Below are positions 17,638 to 26,816 of a stretch of DNA of 64,000 nt, in pieces. The stretch is from Desulfobacterales bacterium (GTDB lineage: Bacteria; Desulfobacterota; Desulfobacteria; Desulfobacterales; JAHEIW01). Both the position numbers and the translations under genes were made by a program. The notes below the pieces were generated by a model, which made no database searches, was not told the origin of the DNA, and was given only the letters and a program-made list of their open reading frames with translations. Numbering within the stretch: position 1 is the stretch's first letter; the number at the start of each line of letters is the position of its first letter. The DNA is taken from positions 1 to 64,000 of the forward strand of contig JASJAN010000015.1 of the NCBI GenBank assembly GCA_030066985.1. Direction: 5' to 3'.

Positions 17638-17705
17638 TTGCGACTTTGCGTCCCACGCCCGCCATGCGAGACCGCAAGGCGAGGCGGGCGGGTTTGGGTG
17701 AGGCT
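17638..17705 (-). repeat. Dispersed palindromic repeat directly past a stop codon (copy 1 of 2)
   Basis: About 68 bp, roughly 85% identical by eye to the reverse complement of 35709-35778. The ends pair (CCCACGCCCGCC with GGCGGGCGGG), giving a GC-rich hairpin. It begins one base past the stop of the DUF5658 gene and has the same orientation relative to its gene as the other copy. Confidence 0.75.
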
Positions 17706-17706
17706 A

Positions 17707-18207
17707 CTACGACACCACAAAAAATATCAAATACAATTCCCACACAATCACAGTGGTGAAGGTCGCGATGATATATGAGAAAAGGTTCTGGGCGTGGGTA
17801 ATCGATCTTTTCCGCAGAACATTCCGAAATAACAGTAGAATCACAACACCGAAACAGGTCAGAAAATACTTAGCCCCCATGAATACAAAAGGGCCGTATT
17901 GGAGGAAATAGGACATGACCGGATTGAGTTCGGTTGATCCTTTGCTGATCAAATGCAACGTCAGTAGGGCGTCGAGGACGCTCAACAGCAGGATGGCCAC
18001 AATGGCCGCAAAAAGGCTTGAACTGTAGCGATCAAAATAGAAGGTATGGTGCAGATCTTCCTTGCGGCGGACGTTGGCCCGTTTGCCGGCAAATAGCAGA
18101 TATTTAAGTTTTGGGAACTGATGGGTGCGCCGGTCTTGACCGGAACGCTTTTCAAAAGCATCTGATTTTATACCACCAATATTATTGGAATCATCTGAGC
18201 TGGTCAT
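17707..18207 (-). CDS. DUF5658-type membrane protein with N-terminal RSGQDRR tail
   Basis: A 166-aa inner-membrane protein. The first 70 residues are polar and basic, including EKRSGQDRR and RANVRRKED, followed by three membrane helices (around residues 75-97, 110-132 and 143-165). STELNPVM between the first two helices is typical of DUF5658. GAGGGG precedes the ATG. Function unknown. The RSGxDRR tail echoes the small proteins at 6109 and 38475, suggesting a shared binding motif. Confidence 0.75.
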   Translation of the reverse strand: MTSSDDSNNIGGIKSDAFEKRSGQDRRTHQFPKLKYLLFAGKRANVRRKEDLHHTFYFDRYSSSLFAAIVAILLLSVLDALLTLHLISKGSTELNPVMSYFLQYGPFVFMGAKYFLTCFGVVILLLFRNVLRKRSITHAQNLFSYIIATFTTVIVWELYLIFFVVS

Positions 18208-18638
18208 TTTTCCCCTCTATAATATAGATCCGCAATTGCACAATTACCTATACCCTATCATTTTTTGGGATTAATGAAAAAAATCGCGTGACCAATGGTA
18301 ACTATTTTAAAATCATCCGCCCCCCCTGCCACCGGCCTGATCTGTATCATCTATTTTCATGCTATTTTGCACAAAAATACACTACCTTTAATATCGGCAT
18401 TTTTTTCCATAACTTTAGTCTCGGATACACCCATAATTGATATTTAATCAGTACGTTGGACAATCATTCAGGCTATGGACAACACCGATACCGAACTTTG
18501 ACAGAGGTATGCATTTAAGTTAATACCTAAACCTTGCATGAAAATTAATGAGAGGTTAAGAATATGTTAAATGAAAGGTTGCTAGCCAAACTATAGAAGC
18601 CATCCTAAATACCAATCTGGTACTAAGGATGAAAATCA
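18208..18638. other. Gene-free gap before repeat copy A
   Basis: AT-rich stretch with no convincing frame, hairpin or promoter recognised. It presumably holds the promoter of the DUF5658 gene. Confidence 0.4.
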
Positions 18639-18808
18639 TTTTATCTCATTAGTTTTCACCCTGGAGACAACGCGGCAAGCCGGAGACTTACATCGGTCCG
18701 CCTCAGGCGGATTATTAAGGGCTCGAAGTAGTATACTACAACTTCACCCTTAAATGCCTTGCAGATAAAAGCCGCAGACTTGTCCGCCTCTGGAGGACTC
18801 GTGCAAAA
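18639..18808 (-). repeat. Dispersed palindromic repeat, copy A
   Basis: About 170 bp whose reverse complement matches 62666-62804: both share TTTGCACGAGTC, CTGCAAGG-type and AAGGG blocks, a central palindrome around GTATAC/GTGTAC, and the end block CCGCGTTGTCTCCAGGGTG. Copy A is longer because it holds two extra TCCGCC/GGCGGA-type palindromes (18697-18711 and 18783-18797). A shadow frame through it is not a gene. Confidence 0.8.
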
Positions 18809-18904
18809 TTCAGGTATTATGAAGCCGCTTTGAAGCCAAAAATTTAAAAACAGGGCACCGGTAGGCTGCAACCAGCCTGTTTACCATTGAAGGGCTTTTG
18901 ACAA

Positions 18905-19489
18905 ATGAAATTGAAAATTAAAGGCTCACGCAAACTGACCGCCGGACGTTGGTTAAATTTGTTTGATGTCAATTATGTCGCTAAAACCGGGCTTGAAAAA
19001 TTTTGGCAAATTGTGACCCGCCAAAAAGAGCCCAAATGCATCAGCGGCAGTTTCGGACAACCGGATGCAGTCGTCATAGTGCCCTATCACGTGAGCGAAA
19101 AAAAAATGGTCGTCCTGCGGGAGTATCGGGTGCCGTTAAATGATGTTGAATACGGCTTTCCGGCCGGTCTGGTTGATCAGGGTGAATCCATTGAGCAGGC
19201 CACACGCCGCGAACTAAAAGAGGAAACCGGCCTAACCGTCAGTCGATTCATCAAGGCCAGCCCGCCGATTTATTCTTCCGCCGGAATGACTGATGAATCC
19301 GTGGCGATGGTGTATGTGGAATGCGATGGCGCGCCGTCAACTGCGGCCAATACCGCTTCGGAATTGATTGACATCCTGCTTGTCTCACCCGATGAGGCCA
19401 TGATTTTGCTTAAGGATAAAAGCCTTAAATTCGACGCTAAAGCCTGGCTGGTAATCTCCCAGTTTGCTGAAGGCAACTATTCCACCTGA
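18905..19489 (+). CDS. Nudix hydrolase, ADP-ribose pyrophosphatase-like
   Basis: A 194-aa cytoplasmic hydrolase. The Nudix box is complete: GLVDQGESIEQATRRELKEE followed by TGL, fitting GX5EX7REUXEEXGU and binding Mg. REYRVPLNDVEYGFPAGLVD just before it resembles ADP-sugar pyrophosphatases, which cleave ADP-ribose to AMP and ribose-5-phosphate. GAAGGG lies about 10 nt before the ATG. The transporter gene starts 31 nt downstream and may be co-transcribed. Confidence 0.85.
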   Translation: MKLKIKGSRKLTAGRWLNLFDVNYVAKTGLEKFWQIVTRQKEPKCISGSFGQPDAVVIVPYHVSEKKMVVLREYRVPLNDVEYGFPAGLVDQGESIEQATRRELKEETGLTVSRFIKASPPIYSSAGMTDESVAMVYVECDGAPSTAANTASELIDILLVSPDEAMILLKDKSLKFDAKAWLVISQFAEGNYST

Positions 19490-19520
19490 GGCGACTAGCT
19501 GAAATTGGCATAAAATTTAT

Positions 19521-20168
19521 ATGGATAGCAAAATATCAAAATCAGGTTCTGATAACCCCGTCGCCACATCGGCGGTGGTGATCATTTCTGTATATATCGC
19601 CGCTCAGCTGCTGTCAGATATCGGCAGTCTAAAAATTGCCCGGTTGGCGGGCTTTAGTATCGATGCCGGGACATTCATCTACCCCCTGACATTTACCATT
19701 CGCGACCTGGTCCATAAACAGCTTGGCAAAAAAATTGCCCGCACCGTTATTGTTTTGGCGGCAGGCATAAATCTGTTTATGGTGGCCTTCTTTCAGTTTG
19801 CTGCCTGGTTACCGCAGGACCCTGCCTGGGGATTGGGCAAAGAGTTCGGGATCATTCTGGGACCGGTGTGGCGAATCGTCATCGCCAGTATTACAGCAGA
19901 AGTCATTGCCGAATTGATTGACACCGAAGTGTACCATTTCTGGGTCACCCGTATCACACGAAAATACCAGTGGGCGCGGGTGTTAACCAGCAATGCAATT
20001 AGCATCCCCATTGACACGCTCATTTTTTGCTGGTTGGCATTTGGGTTTACACTACCGCATGCGGTGGTCTGGTCTATTTTTTCTGCCAATATTATCGTCA
20101 AAGGCCTGGTGACGCTTATCAGCCTCCCCGCCATTTATTTGGTAAAAGAAAAGCATAACGCTTCATGA
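19521..20168 (+). CDS. yhhQ: Queuosine-precursor transporter, VUT/YhhQ family
   Basis: A 215-aa inner-membrane protein with about six helices. Family marks are IYPLTFTIRDLVHKQLG near residue 55, ASITAEVIAELIDTEVYHFW near residue 115 and TSNAISIPIDTLIF near residue 155. YhhQ proteins import preQ0/preQ1 for queuosine in tRNA; this role is by family. The ribosome site is weak. Confidence 0.85.
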   Translation: MDSKISKSGSDNPVATSAVVIISVYIAAQLLSDIGSLKIARLAGFSIDAGTFIYPLTFTIRDLVHKQLGKKIARTVIVLAAGINLFMVAFFQFAAWLPQDPAWGLGKEFGIILGPVWRIVIASITAEVIAELIDTEVYHFWVTRITRKYQWARVLTSNAISIPIDTLIFCWLAFGFTLPHAVVWSIFSANIIVKGLVTLISLPAIYLVKEKHNAS

Positions 20169-20500
20169 TTTCTACACTCAAGAACCACAGAGAAGGTTGA
20201 ATAAAGACAGGAGATCCGATAGGTATTATATTAAATTGAGATATAAGTTAAGTCAGTTGGCCGATTAACCCGTTTGCCCGTTAACAGGTTGACGCATTAT
20301 TTCATTTGAAGAAGTCCAGTTGGAAAACTGCGAAGCCGGGATGCCGCAGGGCTGCAAAGCTTCCGAGCTTTCTGGCCTCCACGCCTGCCAGCTTTCAAAT
20401 TTCCTAACGTCCCAGTCTCCTGGCCAAAAGCCTTTGCTTTATCGTATAACCGGCTCAACCGGCTAAACAGGCAACCGGCCAACCTAAAAGGGAGATGCAA
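20169..20500. other. Gap with CCGGTT/CCCGTT repeats, 332 bases
   Basis: Holds two short-period repeat tracts (20255-20293 and 20448-20484) and a run of GC-rich short palindromic words at 20330-20440. No gene supported. Confidence 0.45.
20448..20484. repeat. AACCGGC-type short-period repeat
   Basis: AACCGGC recurs three times with one degenerate unit at 8-9 base steps immediately before the TPR gene. Similar tracts are at 31346-31376 and, less regularly, 20255-20293. Confidence 0.5.
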
Positions 20501-21412
20501 ATGAAGTACGTATGTCCGGTTTGTGAAACCGCCGGCAATATTCCGGAAAACGATACCACCCCGCCAGAAACACAGACAACATGCCACCAGTGCGGATCGA
20601 TCTTGACCATTGAGCACGAGACCGGGCGGGTTGAAGCGATCAGTAAAGCGTCCAGCAAGCCGGCCGGTAGGAAGCCCCCCAGGCAGCGACCAAAATATGA
20701 AATGTCGCCGGTACTGTCTTCAAGGCCGCAGGAAAAGGGGCGCAAAGATTATCTGGCCATTGGTGTTTTTGTGCTGGTGTTGTGTGTATTGATTGCCACC
20801 GGTATTTATTTTTCGCTGAACATCAATCGGGGGGCTTTGAATCAACCACTGGAGATGGTCTCCGAACTGGTAGACGATGTTACCGAATACGGCAAGTCCA
20901 TATGGGGCCAGATTCAAAAAGAACGGCAATCCCAAAGCACAGAAGCGCGCCAGGCGCGCAAACACCTGCGCAAGGGCTATGATTACTATAAAGCCAATCG
21001 GCTCAAAGAAGCGCTGGAGAAACTAAGCCTGGCCATAAAGAGCAACCCTGATATTTATGAAGCCTATTTCTGGCGGGCCCGAACCTACATTCGAATGGAG
21101 CAGTATGAAAACGCCATAACGGATTTGAATCGAGTGGTGGATATCAACCCGCGCTACAGCCCTGCATATGATAACCTTGGCTGGCTGTTTATGCGCCGCA
21201 ATAAATTTGATGAAAGCCTTTCCTACCTCGATAAATCCATTGAGTTAAAGCCCGATAACGGCTGGGCGCACTATATGCGCGGCCGGGTTTTTTTCAATAA
21301 AGGCGATCTGCAAAAAGCCCACCAAAATGCCACGACAGCCTGTAAGTTGGGATATAAAGACGGCTGCCGCGATGCCAGGCGCTATGAATCGAAGTTAACT
21401 CAAAACGGTTGA
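20501..21412 (+). CDS. Membrane-anchored zinc-ribbon TPR protein
   Basis: A 303-aa protein. The N-terminus is a zinc ribbon ([10 protein letters not shown] and TTCHQCGSI), followed by a basic linker, one membrane helix around residues 83-105 ([20 protein letters not shown]), then TPR repeats from about residue 155 to the end ([38 protein letters not shown]). It probably scaffolds a complex at the membrane. ATG 20501 suits the GGGAG site better than ATG 20495. The DnaJ-like gene follows 58 nt later. Confidence 0.8.
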   Translation: MKYVCPVCETAGNIPENDTTPPETQTTCHQCGSILTIEHETGRVEAISKASSKPAGRKPPRQRPKYEMSPVLSSRPQEKGRKDYLAIGVFVLVLCVLIATGIYFSLNINRGALNQPLEMVSELVDDVTEYGKSIWGQIQKERQSQSTEARQARKHLRKGYDYYKANRLKEALEKLSLAIKSNPDIYEAYFWRARTYIRMEQYENAITDLNRVVDINPRYSPAYDNLGWLFMRRNKFDESLSYLDKSIELKPDNGWAHYMRGRVFFNKGDLQKAHQNATTACKLGYKDGCRDARRYESKLTQNG

Positions 21413-21470
21413 TACGGTCTTTAAAGCAACTGGTTTTGCAGTTTTTCAGATTGAAAGACGAAAAGGACGC

Positions 21471-22274
21471 ATGTCACAACACGACTATTATCAGATTTTG
21501 GGCATAAATCAGAACGCCAGCGCCAAACAGATCAAAGATGCCTACCGCAAGCTTGCTTTTCAATACCATCCGGATCGAAACGAAAAAAATCCAGAGGCCG
21601 CCGAAAAAATGAAAAGTGTCAATGAGGCTTATGCCGTTTTGTCGGACGCCGCCAAGCGGCGCAAATATGATACCCTGCGGCAACAATTCGGCTCATCGGC
21701 GTACAGCCAGTTCAGACAGAATTACTCCGAACAGGATATCTTCAGCGGCTCAGACATCAACCAGGTATTGGAACAAATGGCCCGGGCTTTCGGATTAAGA
21801 GGGTTCGATGAAATTTTCAAAGAATTTTATGGCCAAGGCTACCGGAAATATGAATTTCGCAAACCCGGCTTCTTTGCAAACAGCTTTATATTTACAGGGC
21901 CCCGTCAGAGCGGCAAATCGGACCCCTCCGGACTTCGCTCTCAAGTCGGTCTTGGCAAGCTCGCCCGGTTTTTATTAAAGCAGTTTAGCGGGATTGAATT
22001 TCCGGAAAACGGCACCGATATCCACGATACGATATGGCTGGATCCTGAACTGGCCCAGCACGGCGGACCATATGCCTACCATTTACGCAAGAAAGACAAG
22101 AAGCTGGTGGTCAAAATACCACCGGGCACCAAATCCAATCAGCAAATCCGATTGACAGGCATGGGAGAGGACGGCAAAGGCGGTGGCCAGACAGGGAACC
22201 TGTATTTGAGAGTTCGAATCCGAAAACCGCTGCTGCAGCAGATTAAAGATTTTATTTCAAAATTGCACAAATGA
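21471..22274 (+). CDS. DnaJ-like co-chaperone (CbpA-type, no zinc finger)
   Basis: A 267-aa protein. The N-terminal 70 residues are a J-domain with the HPD tripeptide ([18 protein letters not shown]), which stimulates DnaK ATPase. There is no Cys-rich zinc domain; the C-terminal 80 residues resemble a substrate-binding sandwich ([38 protein letters not shown]). The middle is less conserved. Its stop overlaps the start of the SGNH hydrolase gene (ATGA). Confidence 0.85.
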   Translation: MSQHDYYQILGINQNASAKQIKDAYRKLAFQYHPDRNEKNPEAAEKMKSVNEAYAVLSDAAKRRKYDTLRQQFGSSAYSQFRQNYSEQDIFSGSDINQVLEQMARAFGLRGFDEIFKEFYGQGYRKYEFRKPGFFANSFIFTGPRQSGKSDPSGLRSQVGLGKLARFLLKQFSGIEFPENGTDIHDTIWLDPELAQHGGPYAYHLRKKDKKLVVKIPPGTKSNQQIRLTGMGEDGKGGGQTGNLYLRVRIRKPLLQQIKDFISKLHK

Positions 22275-22861
22275 TTAATATATTGATATGCCACGGCGAC
22301 AGCCTGACAGAAGGGTCTGACCTGGACCGCGCGGCAACCTGGCCGTCACAGGTTGCGAACCGCTTGAATATAAAAGTTATCAACAGCGGTGTCGGCGGTG
22401 ATACCACCGGTGGACTTTTGAGCCGCTTTTACCCTGATGTGGTTCGACATCACCCGGATGCGGTTCTTATCATGGGCGGCACCAATGACCTGTGGTGGGA
22501 CCTGGACCTCAAATTGGTTCGGGCCCATATATTTACGATGACATGCCAGGCCGAACACCATGACATCACTCCACTGGTGGGCCTGCCACTTCCTATCATC
22601 GCTGAAAAGGCGCAGGGTCAGGATTTCGCCGGGCCTGAAGGCGGCTACCAGCAATTTACGGCACATTTAGAAACACTCGTCAGCGCCCTGGCGCTGGCAG
22701 CCGAACAAAACGATGTCACCTGCCTGGATTTCTACCACCCCTTTCTTGATAGCGCCGGCAGTCCCTTCGAAAAATACTTTTTGGATGACGGCCTGCACCC
22801 CAATGAGGCCGGTCACAGGCTCATGGCCGACATTGCCATTGGAAAGCTGAGCGGACTCTGA
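22271..22861 (+). CDS. SGNH/GDSL hydrolase (lipase/esterase-like)
   Basis: A 196-aa hydrolase. Block I is [11 protein letters not shown] with the nucleophilic Ser, block [13 protein letters not shown], block [12 protein letters not shown], and block [12 protein letters not shown] with catalytic Asp and His, so the active site is intact. Substrate could be an ester or thioester. No signal peptide is visible, so it acts in the cytoplasm. Translation is coupled to the DnaJ-like gene by a 4-nt overlap. Confidence 0.85.
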   Translation: MINILICHGDSLTEGSDLDRAATWPSQVANRLNIKVINSGVGGDTTGGLLSRFYPDVVRHHPDAVLIMGGTNDLWWDLDLKLVRAHIFTMTCQAEHHDITPLVGLPLPIIAEKAQGQDFAGPEGGYQQFTAHLETLVSALALAAEQNDVTCLDFYHPFLDSAGSPFEKYFLDDGLHPNEAGHRLMADIAIGKLSGL

Positions 22862-22983
22862 GATTAAGTGCATGATGAATGGCAGCGCCTTCTTGATTGA
22901 GTCGCTGCATGAACGCTCAGTTCGCCTGCGGCAGATCCAAACGCCTACATGTTATGGCAAACGGGAATCGTTTTATCGGTGGG

Positions 22984-23571
22984 TTAGTCGTTGGTGCTTT
23001 TGATATCATTAACAAAACTGATGAGGTCGGGGAAAAAGATTAGAAAATTGGCCTCCAACTGACGGTAATGAACTTTTATTTCATCAATTGCCCCCGGTAG
23101 TCTATCACCGTTGGTCACTCGCTTGGACAGCCGCCCCAACGCTTGTTCAACACCTTTTAAATCTCGATAGGAACCCAGCCAATCATCGCGTATCATAAAA
23201 GGGATCATGGCCTGCAGGCGTTCGGGCAGCATCGATTGATTTTTTTTCAAAATATCATATGCGTTTAGAATAAAGGAGTCCAGAGCCGTATCCGCATATG
23301 TTGACCAGTGCCGGTATAAAAAATGATCGTAACACAGGTCGACGATGATACCGGCGAAGCGACGCCGCTTCGGGCTGTAAAGCTGCCGGCAGGCCCGTGT
23401 CATCGCATGAGCATCGGTATAGGTGTCTATTTTACGATGAAGCTCAATGCCCTGTTTGATCTTATTTGGGTATTGATCTTTTAGAGTTCCTTTGACAAAG
23501 TCTCCCAGGATGCTTCCGATCATCAACTCGACAGAATCTTTTGCCAGATAAAGATGCGCCAGGTAATTCAT
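22984..23571 (-). CDS. acpH: Acyl carrier protein phosphodiesterase
   Basis: A 195-aa AcpH-family (DUF479) protein that removes the 4'-phosphopantetheine arm from ACP. The start MNYLAHLYLAKDS, MIGSILGDFVKG, QGIELHRKIDTYTDAH and IIVDLCYDHFLYRHW match the family closely, including the HD-like metal site residues. Length is normal. It is convergent with the SGNH hydrolase gene. Confidence 0.9.
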   Translation of the reverse strand: MNYLAHLYLAKDSVELMIGSILGDFVKGTLKDQYPNKIKQGIELHRKIDTYTDAHAMTRACRQLYSPKRRRFAGIIVDLCYDHFLYRHWSTYADTALDSFILNAYDILKKNQSMLPERLQAMIPFMIRDDWLGSYRDLKGVEQALGRLSKRVTNGDRLPGAIDEIKVHYRQLEANFLIFFPDLISFVNDIKSTND

Positions 23572-23611
23572 GTGTTAAAAATCCTTATGGTTTTTTAACT
23601 GACCCAATAAA

Positions 23612-23639
23612 TTGACATGCAGATATAGCGTGTTAGTAT
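23612..23639 (+). promoter_or_regulatory. Sigma70-type promoter candidate
   Basis: TTGACA at 23612-23617, a 16-bp spacer, then TAGTAT at 23634-23639, about 150 nt upstream of the exported-protein gene at 23786. Confidence 0.5.
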
Positions 23640-23785
23640 AGGGATTACACAAAAATCGATATGGGTTCAAATAAATTATGCGCTGCTTTTAGACGTCCAG
23701 ACGGAAGCCGGCTACAGAATCTCAGACTGTCCGATCAAAGTGGATCGCACTCGATTTGACTGTACTAACGAAAAGGAACTGAACA

Positions 23786-24277
23786 ATGCTTGCAGCTACC
23801 TTAACATTTCGCACAAAGACCATTATCCTCATCGCCATCGGCGTTCTTTTGCCCATGCTTTGCGCGGCGATCGATTTGGAATTGCCGGGAGGAATTAAAT
23901 TAAAATACGGCAAATTGGAGCGCAGCAAAGAAATTACCAAGGTATTTCAAACACCCCAGATTTTACCGAATCATAAGTACTATGTCAGCGGCTGGGGCTC
24001 TGTTCCTTACGCCATCATTGCCATTGACAGCCAGTTCAAATTGCGCAAGGGTTTGTGGAGTCCTGTTGAAGCGACCGTGCCTATTCTCAGAAACTGGGTT
24101 CGTGAAATGGACATCATCTACGGGTATCCGCCTTCTGGTTCCAGGATATTAGACCACAAAGGCCAGCAACTGGGCGTGTGGTATTCCAGCAAACAATGGA
24201 CCACCATTATCATCGAAGAGGAAAATGAAATTGCCGTCTTTGCACCTGAAGCGCCTGGTTTTCGTGGCGGAAATTAG
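23786..24277 (+). CDS. Exported or membrane-anchored protein of unknown function
   Basis: A 163-aa protein with an N-terminal hydrophobic helix (TIILIAIGVLLPMLCAAIDL), either signal peptide or anchor. The rest is polar and beta-rich with many aromatics (HKYYVSGWGSVPYAII, REMDIIYGYPPSGSRIL, LGVWYSSKQWTTIII). AAGGAACTGAACA precedes the ATG. I do not recognise the family. Confidence 0.65.
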   Translation: MLAATLTFRTKTIILIAIGVLLPMLCAAIDLELPGGIKLKYGKLERSKEITKVFQTPQILPNHKYYVSGWGSVPYAIIAIDSQFKLRKGLWSPVEATVPILRNWVREMDIIYGYPPSGSRILDHKGQQLGVWYSSKQWTTIIIEEENEIAVFAPEAPGFRGGN

Positions 24278-24471
24278 CCAAACGATCGAATCGTGCAATC
24301 ATCCGAAAAGAACGTAAACCGTGAACTTGTTGGTGACTTAGCAAAAAAAACTGCTCATCCCAAACTGATCATTTAAATCTGCACATTTGATGCCCCGATC
24401 GCAAACATCTCTTTGATATATCTTTCAGATTGTGATAGCCATGGTTGAACCCAACCCATACCGCTGTCGCA

Positions 24472-25440
24472 ATGAAAGCCAGCCGATCAAGAACCGAAAA
24501 ACGATATCGTTCATTATTGCAAAAAGCCGTCAGACGGGGCAATGTCGAACTGGTCTTTACCACCAGCGCCTTTCTTGAATCCCTTGGATCGCAGGATCGG
24601 AATTGGTATCGCTCCCAAGCGGCGATTATTACTTTTGAAGAGTGTTGGCCGCTGGGGACCGAGCTTATCTTCAATAAAAAATTTCACAGCAAAGTGGCAG
24701 CCTTGATCCAGGTAACCCGCGCCGCCAAAGCGCGTGATGCCACCGGTCTGGGATACCTGGCTTTTGCCCTTTCACAGGGTGACGATACGGTATACACCCT
24801 AACCGACGACGACAAAGCCATCAAGATCGTAGCTTCGGCAATTCAGCGCCCCGACGATTTCTGGCAATGGATCGGCTGGCAGCAAACAACCGACACTGAA
24901 AAAACACTACTCGACAATGCCACGCGCTTTAAAAACGCCGGTCTACCGCATGACAAAGCCGTTATGCAAGCCGCTGCCTATTTAACGGCAACCGGTCAAT
25001 TGCCAGACCTCACCGAGGGTCAAGCGCCGGATCCAAAATTCCCTTACTGGATCGTCTTTGATAACCACACGGTTGTCGGCCGACAGGTGCTACGGGATAT
25101 CGCCCGAGACCTTCATATTCCCCTGCTTCAACTGGAATGGACGTATTTTTATTTCGAAGGTGCGAAAACCAACGGCGCCAATTCTTCAAAATGGTGGGAT
25201 CTTTACTGCAACTGGCAATTTAACAAAATCGATCTGGCCGCCAATGAAGCGCATCTGCTATGGGACCCGGCCAAGGTTCAAGTGATGGAAGCGCTGGCGC
25301 AGGAAAGTCGTCAGCTGAAAAATGATCTTTATCGCTGGAAACTGGCCAACACAGATCGTATTACTGGGCTTAAAAGACAGGTTGAACTGTATATCGATCA
25401 TTTGGATGAGGTTCAGCGCGACCAAAGAAGCTTGTTCTAG
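24472..25440 (+). CDS. Helical protein resembling the C-terminal region of RarA/MgsA, without an ATPase domain
   Basis: A 322-aa soluble protein. The first 150 residues (RYRSLLQKAVRRGNVELVF, SQAAIITFEECWPLG, KAVMQAAAYLTAT) recall the helical domains after the AAA+ module of RarA-type clamp-loader relatives, but no Walker A or B is present. The second half is Trp-rich (WKLANTDRITGLKRQVEL near the end) and unfamiliar. ATG 24472 is used; TTG 24445 is possible and neither has a clear site. The RarA link is a resemblance only. Confidence 0.55.
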   Translation: MKASRSRTEKRYRSLLQKAVRRGNVELVFTTSAFLESLGSQDRNWYRSQAAIITFEECWPLGTELIFNKKFHSKVAALIQVTRAAKARDATGLGYLAFALSQGDDTVYTLTDDDKAIKIVASAIQRPDDFWQWIGWQQTTDTEKTLLDNATRFKNAGLPHDKAVMQAAAYLTATGQLPDLTEGQAPDPKFPYWIVFDNHTVVGRQVLRDIARDLHIPLLQLEWTYFYFEGAKTNGANSSKWWDLYCNWQFNKIDLAANEAHLLWDPAKVQVMEALAQESRQLKNDLYRWKLANTDRITGLKRQVELYIDHLDEVQRDQRSLF

Positions 25441-25509
25441 GTGCCCTGCGCTGATCAGAAACCCACTGCCAAGTTAGCGACGGCCCAAGTCGAATACCGA
25501 GGAGGTACC

Positions 25510-26124
25510 ATGTCCGCCATTGTTGATAATCCCGATGCGTATTTTTCGCAGTTTGTTCCAAAAAGAGATAAGTTATTGCTGGAGCTCGAAGCGGAAGCCC
25601 AGCGTGATGCCATACCCATCGTCGGCCCTGTGGTTGGGGAATTGCTATTCATTTTGGCCCATGTGTGCGGGGCCAAACGTATCCTGGAATTGGGCACGGC
25701 CACCGGGTATTCGACCATTTTTCTGGCCAATGCCTGCGATGATGTCGCCGGTCGGGTGGTCACCCTGGAGCAGGATGAGGCCATGGCTGAAAAAGCGCTC
25801 AATAATTTCAAAAAAGCCGGGTTGCAGCATCGTATCGAGCTGCGCGTTTGCGATGCGCTGCAGGAGCTGGCGACCCTGGACACCTTTTTCGATCTGATAT
25901 TTATGGATATTGAAAAGGAAGATTATCTGCGTGCGCTGCCGCATTTCCGCAATTGTATTCGAAAAGGCGGCTTGCTGGTCGTCGATAATGTGGCATTCAA
26001 AGGTGCCGACGGGTTTAATCGCGCAATTGTCGAGCAGGCGGATTGGCGCTCGGTCTCGCTCTTTTCGTATTTACCTCACCATTCGCCCGAATATGATGGA
26101 ATATGTCTGGCAATCCGCAAATGA
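25510..26124 (+). CDS. Class I SAM-dependent O-methyltransferase (caffeoyl-CoA OMT-like)
   Basis: A 204-aa methyltransferase of the Methyltransf_3/COMT-like family. AdoMet motif I is RILELGTATGYSTIFLANAC; VVTLEQDEAMAEKALNNF follows; the metal/catalytic Asp lies in DLIFMDIEKEDY and LLVVDNVAFKG. The acceptor is a hydroxyl, identity unknown. GGAGG directly before ATG 25510 fixes the start. Confidence 0.85.
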   Translation: MSAIVDNPDAYFSQFVPKRDKLLLELEAEAQRDAIPIVGPVVGELLFILAHVCGAKRILELGTATGYSTIFLANACDDVAGRVVTLEQDEAMAEKALNNFKKAGLQHRIELRVCDALQELATLDTFFDLIFMDIEKEDYLRALPHFRNCIRKGGLLVVDNVAFKGADGFNRAIVEQADWRSVSLFSYLPHHSPEYDGICLAIRK

Positions 26125-26277
26125 CTAAATCAAAAGGGTTGAGCCCGTTTCCCATCTGCCATTTTACCGGTTGACGTGCTATCTTTTCAAATTTGCATAT
26201 CGACAATTTGCAAAATCATAGATCATAGATATCAAGTCATCTTTATACAGTAACACGTCTACAAGTAGGAGATTGCC

Positions 26278-26730
26278 ATGATGATCACTGCCCAAAGCAA
26301 AAGCGTTATTCCTTTTCGTCCCAATGATGCCAAACGGGTTGGCAAAGAATGCTATTATCTTGATTTAATAATTTGGTTAAATGGTGAGTTCGCAGAATTA
26401 GGTGACTTCGTGGGTTTCAACTATGGCGTCTACGTCAACGCCTATGGCGGATTCTTCATTGATGACTATTCGATGATCGGCCCTTATTCGATGATTCACA
26501 CCGCCAATCATGAGACCGACCCAAGCAAACCTCTGCAGCAACAAGGATGGACCAAGCAACCTGTTACGATTGGAAAATGGGTCTGGGTTGGAGCGGCAGT
26601 GATGATTTTACCGGGCGTTACAATCGGAGACGGGGCTATCGTCGGTGCAGGAAGCGTGGTTGCCAAGGATATACCGCCGTGGACAGTAGCAGTAGGCAAT
26701 CCCTGTAAAGTGATCAAAAAGCGGAAATAA
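26278..26730 (+). CDS. Left-handed beta-helix (hexapeptide) acyltransferase, paralog 1
   Basis: A 150-aa acyltransferase of the LbetaH fold, usually acetylating a sugar with acetyl-CoA. IHTANHETD holds the catalytic-type His; VWVGAAVMILPGVTIGDGAI and GAGSVVAKDIPPWTVAVGNP are the hexapeptide coils, and it ends CKVIKKRK. It is about 60% identical by eye to the protein at 27998-28453 on the other side of the glycosyltransferase. AGGAG lies 7 nt before the ATG. Confidence 0.88.
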   Translation: MMITAQSKSVIPFRPNDAKRVGKECYYLDLIIWLNGEFAELGDFVGFNYGVYVNAYGGFFIDDYSMIGPYSMIHTANHETDPSKPLQQQGWTKQPVTIGKWVWVGAAVMILPGVTIGDGAIVGAGSVVAKDIPPWTVAVGNPCKVIKKRK

Positions 26731-26816
26731 AAGGCTGGGGCATCTGCAATTTCAGAGATATGCAGAGCGTCCTTGTGCCATCTCACATTCAAAAAAAAAC
26801 ACATCCATTTGAGACC

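Noticed and set aside
18656-18871. 71-codon minus-strand frame with AFICKAFKGEVVVYY text
   Set aside because: It lies inside dispersed repeat copy A, and the similar text at 62625-62807 comes from repeat copy B; the resemblance reflects the repeat, not a protein family.
22205-22235. GTTCGAATCC-like word that could be a tRNA T-arm
   Set aside because: It lies within the DnaJ-like coding frame and no cloverleaf can be built around it; no tRNA was found anywhere in the window.
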